The position numbers were made by a program, and so were the translations under genes. This document shows positions 23,630 through 36,197 of a stretch of DNA of 64,000 nt, one piece after another (the stretch's first letter is position 1; every line of letters starts with the position of its first letter). The notes beneath the pieces are model-generated. The model searched no databases, had not been told where the DNA came from, and saw nothing but the letters and a program-made list of their open reading frames with translations. Source of the DNA: Buxus sempervirens (lineage: Eukaryota; Streptophyta; Magnoliopsida; Buxales; Buxaceae); contig OX387182.1 in NCBI GenBank assembly GCA_947561395.2, positions 48,415,949 to 48,479,948 of the forward strand, written 5' to 3'.

Positions 23630-23790
23630 AATCGGGTTAGCGGGTTGAACCCGTTTATTGACGGGTTGGGTTCGGTTTGGGATTTTCCCAACCCGCCACT
23701 AATCGGGTTCAACTCGAACCGACCCGATTAACTGCCAACCCGATTATGAACCGACTCGAACCCAACCCGTTGCCAGCTCTATTTTTCTAT
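23630..23790. repeat. GGGTT/AACCC-rich inverted repeat region
   Basis: Interspersed words such as CGGGTTGGGTTCGG and CGAACCCAACCCG form many self-complementary pairs. Such stretches are common in plant non-autonomous DNA transposons. Ends and target duplication were not found. Confidence 0.45.
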
Positions 23791-24340
23791 TTGTTTTTTT
23801 GGCCTAGTATAGTTCACTTGACACAAGTTATTTTCCTTTAACCAGGTGCAAAAGTTATTCCTTATATCATAACATTTCGTCTCAAGAAAACTCTAATTTC
23901 TATAGCTACCATCATATATATGAGCACATGGAAAATGCCTTGCCCTCTATCTCTCTGAATATAGGCCTTCATAATTTTTTTTTTGTTTTTTGAAATGGTG
24001 ATTAGTCGTTCACAACAAAGGTGAAAGTAAAAGGTTTAAAGGAACAAATTTTTAGATTCACAGAAAATTAAATAATTAAAATTATATTGACATTCAATTT
24101 CATCCATTTTGCTTTCAAGCTTTTGTTTTTTATGTTAGTATAGAAAAATTCAATTATTTGTTTCTATAAACCAATCAAATTTTATCCCAACTTCTTATAA
24201 TATTTCCTTTATTTTTCATTTGAAAAAAAAAACATATATGAAAACCCCTCAAAACACATTTTATAATTTCATTTTTTTTATAGTCATAATTATTTTTCCT
24301 CTTTCTTTAAACTGAAGTATTATAATTATTAAACATTTTT

Positions 24341-24370
24341 GCCTGTGCAAAGCACGGGTCACATTGCTAA
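24341..24370 (+). mobile_element. Helitron-like 3' terminus
   Basis: A hairpin CCTGTGC-AAA-GCACGGG (one mismatch) is followed eight bases later by CTAA and then T. A short hairpin about 10 bases before CTRR, with insertion before T, is the known Helitron end. The matching 5' TC end upstream was not identified, so only the terminus is annotated. Confidence 0.6.
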
Positions 24371-25310
24371 TTTTATTTTATTATGCAAATCAATGTGTTC
24401 CACTATGAGCAATAAAAAAATTCCAATTAAACCCCTAACTTTCTAGAATATCCAAAATAGCATAAGATTTTTTAAATTTACAAAACTCCTCCCCTAGGTT
24501 TCAACGACCAAGTCTCGTGTATATGGGTCTGGTGGGTCTTTGTTTAGTACATAAAAATTGAAAAAAAAAAAAAGGTATAAACTTATCCAAATGAGATTTT
24601 AGAAATCCCACTATGTGCACAATAGGACTTGCTCGTCAATTTTTTTTTTTGGCTTTGGAAGCATTCGGTTGAACATTACAGTTTGCAACTGTGATGTTCA
24701 ACTGACCTTCCTTGCTGCTCTCTCCCCCTTGTTTTCCAGTTTCTTGCACTGCTCTAATCATGAGTTATTTCCTACACTTGACCAACAAAGAGGGAAGTCT
24801 ATGCACAACAAATAATTAACTTTATGAGTTGTTGTATTCGGCTGTTTTAACAGCCAAACCAGCAACTTATTTTGGTGTTTCTCTATTTTTCTTTTGGTTC
24901 AACAACTTAACTCTAATTTTTTTTGTTTTTTTTTTGAATTCCTTGAAGTCTAAAAATGCCCTAAACATTCAAAGACCCTTCATGACAATCCTGGAACTGG
25001 GTGTGTGAGGTTGGAACAACGAGAGGGCAAGAAAAGAATATAAGTAAAACAGAGCATACAATGCTCGTATCAATTGGGTTTTGGTCATTCAACGCTAGCA
25101 ACCTCTCTATTTCCGATTTTTGGGACTCACCTCTCTTAAACAAGCTGATTTGATGCATCATAAAGTATACAAAGAAACGATAAAACCACATGAGTTGAGT
25201 GAAAAAAGAAGGCTATATTGAACTAATCATTTCGGATGTTCATAACAGACGTTTGTGGCAGAATTGTAAAGACTAGTGCTAACTCAATCAAAGAAACACA
25301 AAAGAAAAAG
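24371..25310. other. AT-rich intergenic DNA, nothing recognised
   Basis: About 0.9 kb of AT-rich sequence with A or T runs. No ORF, repeat terminus or RNA gene could be supported. Confidence 0.5.
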
Positions 25311-25439
25311 AAATACCTGGCTTAATAGCTTGATTACTAGGCTGGAAGTTTGAGACCGAGACCCCAGATGGTAGAAGACTTGCTTAAGTGATTAAGAGGA
25401 ATTTAGCATCTCTAATGTATTTTTGTATTGCATTATGAA

Positions 25440-27717
25440 GGTGAAATGGGAGAAGCCCAGATTTGAACCATGAAAGCTAATCAAGTGGCTAAGTCGAGGG
25501 CTTATAAAGTAAAAGGTAAGTTTGAGATGCAAGGCATTTTCTTTTTATTATGGAAATTCCCTAAGGTATTGAATAAAAATTTTATGAGAGAATGGCATGT
25601 TTGTAAATTGTGTGTGTGAAGAAGAGAGAGTGGCATGGTGGTAATTATATGTGTTTATGAGAGGAGGGGCAAACTTGGAAGTTGTTTTTAAAATTTTGGG
25701 GAAAAACTTGTTAAGTGTGGAGTAGCCCATTTTATTCCATACATATGAGCCAAACCCTTGCTCTCTCCACACTCTACACCCTCTCCTCCTCACACTCTTT
25801 TCTCTTCCCCATTTTCTTCTTTGTTGAGCAAACTTGGGGGAAAACTCTTGCTAAAGCGAAGGAGAGCTGAACCCTTGTTGGAAGAACCAAGGCTTGAAGA
25901 TTTGAGTGTTGTTTCCATCTTTGCTTGGAGGATTGTGGAGAAATCTCCTAGCAGCTTAACAGTGAGTTACTCGTGAGTCACATTTGGGAGCCAAGAGTTA
26001 GTCCTTGCTTGAATCAGGTAAGCAACACCGTTCCAACCTAAACCTTGTCTGATTTCTTGATTTGAAAAGGGATTTTGGAATTAGGGCATTTGATTTTATT
26101 TTTTTTTGTTTGATTTAGTTGCAATTGAAATGAGCATGTGTGAATGGTTAGATAGATGTTGATTATTAGCTCATTCTATGTGGATTTTATTAAGAGAAAC
26201 ATTAGTAAATGGCTTGGATTTAGGAAAAACTACTCAAAAATCGCATAAGGATTTTGCGACCTGGAAAATCACCAGAGCACTCAGCATGGCGCTCAAGTAC
26301 TATGCCTGGCGCCCCGCCTGTGTTCTTTTTATTTTGCAAAACCGAAGAGTGGCGAGTTCCCCCGAGAACTGCGCTGGCTCGAGCGTCGAGTGGACACCCA
26401 ATCCCACGCTCAAGTGCGATGGCAGGCGCCCGTGAGAAAAACAACCCAGAAACGAGCACCCAATCCTACGCTCGAGCGCTCTATTGAGCGCCCATGCACA
26501 ATTTTGTGTAATCATTGAGGATTTGTTCATTTTCCAATTTTTGATTGTTCTTAACCTAGACCCTTATTGTGTACACCTTCCTAATAATCCTTGAAAGTGG
26601 AGAATCAGAGCCAAAGGAATTTTAGAAGTGTTCTTAATGAATTGGGGTCCTGAGTACTCTGTCCTTAATGTGTGAATAAAAACTTGACTTATCACCATGA
26701 AAGGCTTCGTTAATCATCAAATGAATTGTTTGAACTACATCATGAGAATGAATTGTTATTATTAAATGCTTATATAGCAAGTGATATGATATGAAGGGCA
26801 TTGGCTCGATTACTTGACATGTTATGGAAGGCAGTGGCTCGTTTATATGAGACGATGAAAATGGCATTGGCCCAAATATGTTTGGGGTACGGCTATGGAG
26901 CTACCCTTTATTTGTACAAGTGCGAGTGACATGAGTTATGACATTTTGGTTAAGTGTAACCATCTTGATTAAATAAAGAATATTACATAATGAACAAACC
27001 TTAAGTTATGGATCCATAAATCTTAAGTAGGTAAGTTTGTATAGAGTGCCAATGCCCACCGCACTTGTACAAATAATTGATGAGATGTGTTGGGTTATTA
27101 TTTATTAATTGCTTGACTTGTTCATGTAAGCATGGAATCACATCACTTTGATTGATATTGAATTGTTGATGATTTAGTTGTTGTTTTTAATTATCCCCAT
27201 GCCATGGTTTATTTCAAGTGGTATAAGCATGAACTGTGTTTTCAAGAGCATGCATGTGTTACTTACTAGGACTTTCGTCTCATAAGTTGTTTTATCGGTT
27301 TTGTTTTCAGAGCTGTCGACTTCTAGTGTGAAGGATCGGAATTAGGAGAAAGGAAAAGAAAAGGCACCTGGGTATAGAGAGGAGGACTATTATCGTCTCA
27401 CCTAGGGTCTTTCATTATTATGTATGGTCTAGTTTCTTTTTGGACTCATGGAATCTTTTGTAATTGAAAGGTGTGTTTAGATGCCCCATTTTGTATTAGC
27501 CGAGTAGTATATGTACATAAACTTGTTGTCCACCATGGGAATTTTGTTACCTTTATACACATCCTTGATATGCACATGCATCAATTGTTCCACTACTATT
27601 ACTTCTACAGGAAAGTTTTTAATTTACCCACATTTTATTAGGTCCACAAGTCCTACATGTAAGGATCGGGGACAAGTTAGTACCTTGGATGAGTAGACCT
27701 GGTTCTGGGTCGTTACA
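25440..27717 (+). mobile_element. Probable LTR or LTR remnant, left end unresolved
   Basis: The right end reads GGTTCTGGGTCGTTACA and stops at 27717, a typical LTR end. The region has the composition of a long Ty3 LTR: a CT-rich leader (25760-25830), a splice-like GGTAAGCAACACCG (26020) and a GC-rich pocket (26260-26520). After 27717 the sequence is GGAAG, not a primer-binding site, which suggests a solo LTR. A matching target duplication on the left was not found, so the start is a rough estimate. Overlapping short ORFs here are not genes. Confidence 0.45.
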
Positions 27718-28329
27718 GGAAGCCCCAGTTCTACAAATTTCCATGCGTTCCTAATAGCTCCTTTCTCCAACAAAATCTCACCCTTCTTGCTTCTCTCTTT
27801 TTTCTCTCGTGAGCTTACTCACCTCCCTGTTTCTCTATTACTCACCTCCCTGTTTCTCTCTAAATCCAAATTCAACCTAACTGAGATCTAATCAATTATT
27901 TCAGATTTAATGATTATTTAATTAATCAATTTATTAATATGCTTAATAGAAAAGACTAAAATATCCTTTTTACCACGTTTATCCATCGAATTTCTACCAA
28001 AATTTTCAGAATTATTCTCCTTATTATTTCTCTTCACAATGTGAATTTGGATAATAATATTTATCCTCCAAATACTTAGCTTAAATCTTTATTCCTCAAT
28101 ATTTCAAATTTATTCTTCCAATATTCAAATTTAAAATTATTTGATTATTTCTTCAAAATTCAAGATTCTAAAATATATAAATAAATTAATCTCATAAAAA
28201 TTCTAAAATAAAATTGACTTCACTAAAATATAATAATTATTTTAAATTATTAAATATATCAAAGCTCTGTTTTTCATGCATTATATTGTATGGCCTTAAG
28301 TCTCATGTTAAATATATTGATTATTTTAA
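27718..28329. other. AT-rich intergenic DNA
   Basis: A 22-base phrase around TTACTCACCTCCCTGTTTCTC is repeated in tandem near 27808-27860. The rest is very AT-rich with no supported feature. Confidence 0.5.
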
Positions 28330-28427
28330 TACACTAAAAAAAAACTACGAATTAGGGGTGGTGTGTATTTATTTGGCAAGGTTTTAGCAAAACTGCCATT
28401 AAAAATCCCTAAAACAGATTAAAAAAA

Positions 28428-29255
28428 GGGTAAATTACCGTATGGTTTGATTTTTCTTTGAAAAAGACTTTTTCATCTACGTCTTTTACAGTATGACAAT
28501 TGCAAAACGTTTTAAAAAAGTTTTTGACCATTTAGGCCTCCACGTCAGCATTTTGTTTTCTTTGAGTGAAAGAAGACAAATTTGCCCCTTTAACCCGTAA
28601 ACCAATCTTTAATAACTAAACCGGTTTACCCTTGAATAAACTAAACTGTCTCTCTTATTTCATTTCACTTATATCTCAAAGTCAAACAAACTGTTCAAAC
28701 CCTCCTCCCTTCTCCACTTGGCCGACCTTCTTCTTTGATATTCCGGCAAGCAACCAGCGGCGGGATTTACTTGTGGCTGTGAGGCCCTTTTCCCTTCTCC
28801 TCCCCATTCACTCAAAACCCTTTATCTTTCAAGTTCTTTCTCCACGGTGAGACAACTATTTGAACAACGTAAGGTTTCCGGCGACGAGGTACAGGCGAAG
28901 AACCAGGGTCCTTGTTGGATTTGCAGGCAGAATGAGAGAGGAACGCACACTTTTTTTTTTTTTTTTTTGAGAGGAACGAACTCGATCCTTTACAAAAAGT
29001 TAGGGCCGGTTTTCCATTCCTTTGCAAAAGGCAAAAAGTAATGATTGTTGATACCATTTCTTTACAAAAAAAAAAAAAGAATGCCTTTTCTTTCTTTCAT
29101 TGGAAAACACAAAAGCGAAACATGTTTATTATTACTTTTCACATTGTTTGCTGGTTTCGAGAATTCTGGCCTTTGCGCAGGTGTGGCGGAAATGGATGGG
29201 TTGAAGTATTAATTAGACCATGAAAACCCTGCAAGTGCATTCACGGGCACATGAA
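28428..29255 (+). repeat. Left terminal inverted repeat of the MULE
   Basis: Complementary to 32667-33648, with scattered changes and a gap. It ends inwardly in CACATGAA, matching TTCATGTG at 32667. It contains T and A homopolymers near 28951 and 29069. Confidence 0.85.
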
Positions 29256-30954
29256 GTGACCTCTTGTTTGAGATTAAGTGGCGCGGTCTTGCACATTTTC
29301 GGTTGTTTTCACTAGGAATCGGGAGGAAGAAGCAAAAAGCCATCAGTTGTTCGTCTCTGTTATTAGCATCGCCGAAACTACCGCTGACAAGTGAGCTTGC
29401 TAAGAAGACTAAACGCTACAAGCAGATCAAGCATTCAGGAGGAGTGTATATTGTTGTTGGTATCGCATTAGATGGAATCTCTTGAAGACGCATGTGTTGG
29501 CTTCCAGGAGTGATATAAAACCCAGACATGAAATTCATGGTGCTTCTTTCTTTCATTCAGTGTTCGGCATTACTAGTTTTTAGGACTGTCGCTTGACTCT
29601 GTTTTTTGGTACAACCAGGTCTTATGTTTCTCTGGGGCAAATAGATCAATTAGTTGACAGTCATAATCGCTTGACTCTGTTTTTTGGTGCAACCACGTCT
29701 TGTTTGACTCTTGCGAGTGAATTGCCTTTGTATTTTTTTTTCTTTTATCCATAGTTTATGTGCTGAATAATGAGCGCCTATAGTGCATATTCACTTTACA
29801 GATTTCCATGAGAATTTGGTCTATTGCAAAATCTTCTATATATTGCTGAGAATATGACTGAGAATATGGGTGACAATGCCTGAATAGCTTTCATTGTGGA
29901 CCCATTTTTCCATAAGCTTTTTGCAAGTTTGATCCTCTCAAGACCTTCAATTGCTTTTGTAAATAAAGATGAAGATATCTCGATATAATATGCAATTGCT
30001 CCATGTGAGATCCATTGCTGTCTCTGACATTAATGACTTCCATATATACTTGCTTGCTTTCTCTGGATTTGCTCTAGCAGCCCCATGAACATTAATTTCA
30101 CGTAATGCTCTCCAAGTTGCCTCCACCTAATATGGTTCAGCTCCTTTTAATGTTCTAATTCCCAGTAACTGTAATATGGTTCAGCTCCTTTGAACCAGCA
30201 ACCAGCTTTACTCTGCTATCTAAATTTTTTTCCCAAGCATTTGATGGTATTAAGCATTGTGGTATTGGGTCTCATAAAAAATCCCAAGATGAAAACAAAA
30301 AGTACATAACAGTTTCACAAACCTAATAAAGAATGGAAGTACATATTGTGGAGGCCCGGAGGATGTAGGCAGCTATATATCTGAGAAGAGATTGTTTTCA
30401 CAAACCAAAAATAAAACTCAACGCTTTTCAAAAGAACTTTGAATGAAATTCAGCAACTCTCGCAACCACATTTCAATAAAATGCGGTCTTTTAATTACTA
30501 TAAATAGAAGACAAGAAATGCAGATGATACTTGAAGAATCTTGTCTTCAAAAGATAATATAAAAAGATTATTAATTTCTATGAATACAGAGAAAGGTTCT
30601 TTAATTAAAAACCACAATGTACTTTAAGAAGTGTGGAGTCTTCTGCTAAACAAAAGCCAATCAAATCTGAAATGTTAAAGTCTGAAGAAATCAAGGTGAG
30701 ATTTAAAATAAAAGAGAAAGAGAATGAAGTATTAATGCTCTAGTGTTTGTTTCTATTATGATCTCCTCTAGTGATGAGATGCTGGTTGTTGAGCATTCTT
30801 CGAACTAACCTGCACATAACAGGAAAAAACCCACAAAAAGAGGAAGCTCAATATAGTAGTAATGACAACCTAACATTAATGACTAAAAACTGCAAACATC
30901 AATTACTTTAAACATTAAGTAAAGAAAATTAGAATAACAACCTAACATTAGTGA
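29256..30954. other. Internal MULE DNA without recognised gene
   Basis: About 1.7 kb between the left inverted repeat and the transposase remnant. One 73-codon frame (29264-29485, plus) has no recognised motif. A 15-base phrase around TATGGTTCAGCTCCTTT is repeated near 30132 and 30177, and about 50 bases are duplicated around 30870-30990. Confidence 0.45.
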
Positions 30955-32413
30955 CTAAAAACTGCAAACATCAATTACTTTAAACATTAAGTAATTATTG
31001 GCATGCAACATAGCCGGTTCATTAAGAGGTACTGCATGCATCAGTACACTATACACCTGTTGTTGTGCCTCCTTATGAAAGCAAGCATCAGTAAATGGCT
31101 GCACCTCACAGTCTATGCTTTTGATTGCCCTACATGCATGAATGCATGGCAACCCAGACATTAACCAACCCAAACAGTTACATCTCCTTTCTTTCAAGTT
31201 AACCGAATAGTGGATACCATTTTCAATTACCTCAAACTCAAGATTGCCAGATCGATATATTTGTAATTTTTCGCTCTCAGCAATGATATACTTAAGCGGA
31301 TCATCAATACGAGGACCAACTAATCCAGACCATGAAGCGGCATCTACTTGTCTTTCATATATTAGCTTAGTACGGGCCTTTCAGAAAGCAACCGTCAATA
31401 AATAAAAGAGGCCTACATCCATTACGAAATCCCTCCAATGAAGCATGGAAAGCCAAAAATAATCTGTGAAATGTTCCATCTTCCAAAAGTGAATATTCTG
31501 CCACTGTTCCTGGATTAGAATCCTTTAGAAGCTGACAATAAGATGGGATAAACTTGTATGTCCCTTTCATCACACCATGAATCATTTCTTTAGCTTTTTC
31601 TTTTCCCCTCCAAGCTTGCTTGTAGCTAACATCCACTGTATACTCACATCTAATGTCAGAAATAATCTCCCTAACTGGATAGTTAGGAGTGTCTCGCACC
31701 CTTTCTTCTATGACATCACATATCCACTGCTGTGATGTTTGGGGAGATATGATAGTTTCATCATTGGCAGTGTGAACATGCATTGGCTCATATTTATAAA
31801 CTTGAAATATTTCAGATCGACCAACTACACTTGCATATATTTTCCATGGACATTCCTCCACAGCACAATGAACACATACTCTCTCAGCATCATTCTTCAC
31901 AAGCTTGTATTTAAATTTTCTAGCAATGGCAAACTTACGAATTGCAGCCTTAAAGGCTACAACATTGTCAAAAACTTGTCCTTTTCCTTCAAATATATCT
32001 AGCCAACTCGATGATGATTGATGTGATGAAACAGGTCTAGCTAATGGTGTAGGAGCTATAGAAGACATAATTCTTTCTGACACATTTCCATCACCATTGC
32101 AATCCTCCGGTGTAAATACGAAAACATCTGCAGTGCTATTGTTAAACTCTAGAAGATTCACCATATCTGTCTAGTTACTCAAACAACATAATCTTTTTCT
32201 ATCAAAAGAAGTCACATACTTAATTATAGCACTGTTTCGATCAATACCCAACTTCTGACAGGCTTCTAAAACAAAAGCATCGTAAGAAGTGGTCTCATTA
32301 ACTCGAACGCCAGCAAATTGACCACCTTCAACAGATATACTACCGTCCTCTTTATAGGATATACTGCGACCCAAGGAACAAAAACAAAATATTGTCTTCC
32401 TAAACTCATCCAT
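30955..32413 (-). pseudogene. MuDR-type transposase, catalytic core deleted
   Basis: Read from ATG 32413 downward. An N-terminal region, MDEFRKTIFCFC to about 32171, is followed by an in-frame TAG. A frame to 31367 then contains the MuDR DNA-binding region (FKAAIRKFAIARKFKYKLV, then CAVEECPWKIYAS) and reaches the start of the MULE catalytic domain at LLFIDGCFLKGPY. There it breaks. A different frame resumes at once with RTKLIYERQVDAASWSGLVG and leads to the SWIM zinc finger CNCLGWLMSGLPCIHACRA (about 31130-31190). A deletion has removed the DDE core between about 31385 and 31366. The protein cannot catalyse transposition. Confidence 0.88.
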
Positions 32414-32666
32414 AGTCTGTAAAAATTAACAATGCAGATGTCACTACAATTGCAATGGCATGCACATGTAAGAAACTAAAATATATAAACATATATTGAT
32501 TCTTAGATATCAAAGTCTACTAAATGTTTTGTTATCTTACTTATCAAAGGCTACCCTAACAGTATCAAGAAACTTGTAGAACTAATCAGAATTTAATGAG
32601 ATATTGTTTTGCTGTCGGACCCAGTCACCCAGGTAACTATTAACTACATCTTTCCTTCCACAAATA

Positions 32667-33648
32667 TTCATGTGCCCGAATGCATTTGTAGGGTTTTCAT
32701 GGTCTAATTAATACTTCAACCCATCTATTTACTCCACACTTTCCCAAAGGCCAAAATTCTCGAAACCAGCAAACAATGCAAAAAATAATAATAAACATGT
32801 TTCCCTTTTGCGTTTTCCAATGAAAGAAAGAAAAGGCATTCGTCTTTTTTTGTAAAGGGATGGTATGAAGAATCATTACTTTTTGTCTTTTGCGAAGGAA
32901 TGGAAAACCGGCCGTAACTTTTTGTTGTTCATTCTTCTCTCCGTTCATAGTTCTTTGATGTAACATCTAGAGAAAAATTGAAAACATTTTCTGATTTTCG
33001 ATTAAAAAATTCCTAAAAATGAGATTGTAAAGTCTACGGTTGCCATTTGATTTGTAATAACTACTAGTACTTAGTGTCAGTAAAATAAACATATAAAATG
33101 TAGACAACTCACCGGTGCTTTTTGCCTCAATAAGGAGAGTTCTTTGCCTGCAAATCCAACAAACACCCCTGGTTCTTCGCCTGTAGCTCATAGCTGGAAA
33201 CCTTACGTCATTCAAATGGTCGTCACACCGTGGAGAAAAAACTTGAAAGATAACAGGTTTTGAATAAATGGGGAGGAGAAGGGAGAAGGGCCTCACTGCC
33301 GCAAGTAAGTCCCGCTGCTGGTTGCTCACCGGAATATCAAAGAAGAAGGTCGGCCAAGTGGAAAAAGGAGGAGGGTTTGAACAATTTATTTGATTTTAGG
33401 ATATAAATGAAATGAAATAAGAGAGACTGGTTTAGTTTATTCAAGGGTAAACTGGTTTAGTTATTAAAGATCGGTTTATGGGTTAAAGGGGGCAAATTTG
33501 TCTTCTTTCACTCAAAGAGTAGAAGATACTGAGGTGGAGGCCTAAATGGTCAAAAACTTTTTTAAAACGTTTTGCAATTGTCATACCATAAAGACGTAGA
33601 TGAAAAAGTCTTTTTTAAAGAAAAATCAGACCATACGGTAATTTTCCC
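32667..33648 (-). repeat. Right terminal inverted repeat of the MULE
   Basis: Complementary to 28428-29255. It lies upstream of the transposase remnant on the minus strand, so it should carry that gene's promoter. Confidence 0.85.
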
Positions 33649-33715
33649 AAAAAAAAATTAATGATTTTGCTTGGCAAGTTCCATCCATGAAGATTCACGA
33701 AGGCTCCGACATATT

Positions 33716-33717
<2 letters not shown>

Positions 33718-33756
<39 letters not shown>
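33718..33756. repeat. (CT)n microsatellite
   Basis: About 19 CT dinucleotides in the part of the CACTA element right of the MULE, in a position that looks like a 5' leader. Confidence 0.95.
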
Positions 33757-33760
<4 letters not shown>

Positions 33761-35315
33761 GGGGTTTCTGGAGAATTCCAAGCTTCATTTCAGGTAATTC
33801 ACCTGATCTGTCTTGGATCCAACGAAGGAAGCTTGCATATGATCCAGAAATTTTCATCTTCACTTGATTCTCCGTGAAAGAAAATCACTGAATCTTTCAT
33901 GTGTTTGATCCTTCGACATAGCTCATAGAATATTAGCTTTCTATTCAATTTGTGATGATTTGCATCTGATACGTTGTGGATTTGATTTTCAATATCTCTA
34001 TCCCATCTTCTCTTGACAAGCAAAAAGGAAGTGGATCATTGTGCTAATCTTCTCATCGCACTGGTTTTGCTGTGTCTCTGCAAGTAATCATTCAATTCGA
34101 GGAACCAACGGCTGGGATCACGAATCGAATATCCAGAGCTGGAGTTCCTCCATGACGTTCCACATCGGAGACAATTTAGTTTAGCTTTTTCTGTCTTGTT
34201 CTTATAAAATCATATTTCCTTCATGAGTTAAAACAAAATCAATAAGCTATTTGAAATTCTGAATCGTCAATCTCATTGAGATCGTGCGTTTTTGCTCTCA
34301 TTTGTTACTGTTTGCATACTCGCAGTTTTGCAACATTATTGACATGTATTCATCCGTTTAGTGAGTTCTGTTCCTCTGAGATCATGGATAGATTACAAGT
34401 GATTAGAGGCTGTTTAGCAAGTTTTGCCAGCGATGGGAAGAATGATGGGTTGCTAGATTTCACGAGGTAATCTGCCGGATGGATGTGAGCCAAAAAAAAC
34501 AGAGCACCGATAGAGCTTTATACATTTGAATTTGAAATTGTCTTATGTTTTTATTTTTGTCTGAACAATTGAAATTAGAGATTTGCTCATGTTTTTGTTT
34601 TGGCAAAATTTGCCTTAAGTTTTTGTTTCCTTCAAAACACAGTTCCATAATCAAGATCTCAACTCAAATTCACATTGGATGAATCCAATGATTCTTGTAT
34701 TTTCCACCAAGTTCTCTTCAAGTCCGCCTGGAGAATCATGAGAATGCAGCCTTCGCAAACTCTTCCTCCAAAAAGGTTAAAAACATCTCAAACATTTGCC
34801 ATCAGTCCGGGGGCATGATATGATGATCATTTTCCAAGTTTCGAAGACGAGGAACTAAGAATGTCTTCAGCAGTTTATATTCGGCAGGGAATTAGTATGT
34901 TCTGCATTCCTCCATTAAAGCTTATATCTAGAGTTTTAAACGTTCCTCTCTTATTGCTTTGTATGTTGTATTCAAGCTTTGTTTTTCACATTTCAGATGA
35001 AGTTATCAATGAAGAATTTCTTTGCTAAAATAGCAGTATTTGTGATCATTTGATCTTTCAATTGGAGTGTTTCTGGTAGATCATCCCGATATTTTCAAGG
35101 GGAAGGGGGAAAGAAGCGAGGGTGGGGCGGGGTGCTCTTTTTTTCTTAAAAAATAAATAACGCTACTATTAGCGGTGGTTTTAAAAACTCCACGGGCAAC
35201 TAATAGTATTGGCAACACTGCTTTTAATGGCGCCACTAATAACATTATCCGCGGTTTTGTTGGTTTTACTGGCGGTTTTCTGACCGCCAGTAAAAAATGA
35301 GTTTTTTTAGTGATA

Positions 35316-36165
35316 ACTAATATATTAAATTATATTAATATATTATACGAAAACATTATAATATTATATTATTAAAATTACTTTTATTATTATGTTAATT
35401 ATAATAACATATATTATTAAAAATACTTATTAATTGTTTCGATAATTATTAGAAAAATAATTAATCTATTAGTTATATTATTATGATTATATTAATATAA
35501 CGCTTTAATACATATTAATTATTTCAATAACTAATATACTTAATTAATTAAAATAAGTATTTTAATAATTATTAGTATACTATAGTTGAGTTATATTCTA
35601 TTTGATTAATGTTATTATTATTCTAAGATCTCTTGCATTTGACATGATGTTAATGGCCATTTACATCCAATGGTTCACCTTCTGGGAAAAGTAAGCAGCA
35701 TGAGTTTGCATCTGGGGAATAGAAAAACTTACCAAAATATTTCAAATCATCCATACCTTGGAAGTGGCAACTAAATGACATATGGAGTATAGGGTATGAA
35801 CCATGCTATATTAAAGATCTTCCTTAAGTTATTAGGGGTTTAAAACACATTACTATAGAACTTTTTTTTTTATTTGAATTTGGTAGGATTTTATTAGTAA
35901 TTTCAATTATCAAAATTCTTTTATTTAGATAAGTACTTGAGAAGAGACTAAATAAATGGGATGTCATTACTAATTGCAATTATTGAAATTCTTTTAGATA
36001 ATTATTGGAGAAGAAGTCTAAATGCTTAAAGGTGGTAATTAAATTAGTTGCGGCAATAATAAATAAAGTATCACTTTTATTAGTAAAATTCCAATTATTA
36101 AAATTATTTTAGTTAGATAGGTATTGGAGAAGAAGTCTAGACTCCTGGCTAATAAAATCACTCCC

Positions 36166-36197
<32 letters not shown>

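Larger units (their letters stand above)
28428..33648 (-). mobile_element. Mutator-like element (MULE) with long inverted repeats
   Basis: The left end GGGTAAATTACCGTATGG and the right end, read on the minus strand as GGGAAAATTACCGTATGG, start inverted repeats of about 828 bp (28428-29255) and 982 bp (32667-33648). The right arm has about 190 extra bases near 32950-33150. A MuDR-type transposase remnant lies between them on the minus strand. The 9-bp target duplication cannot be resolved because both flanks are runs of A. It is inserted within the CACTA element. Confidence 0.88.
28333..35312. mobile_element. CACTA (En/Spm-type) transposon with nested Mutator-like element
   Basis: Begins CACTAAAAAAA and ends TTTTTTTAGTG, an 11-base terminal inverted repeat, flanked by ATA on both sides (28330-28332 and 35313-35315). 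Three-base duplications are the rule for this superfamily. The right subterminal region (35150-35300) has short inverted words such as ACTGGCGGTTTTCTGACCGC. Without the nested element it is about 1.76 kb and encodes no transposase, so it is non-autonomous. The part at 33658-35140 has a CT-rich leader and exon-like pieces and may be captured host sequence. Confidence 0.85.

Noticed and set aside
23630..23790. Telomere-like GGGTT repeats
   Set aside because: The unit is not the plant telomere TTTAGGG and is irregular.
26178..26530. Overlapping ORFs on both strands in a GC-rich pocket
   Set aside because: No domain, and they lie in an LTR-like region; openness is due to composition.
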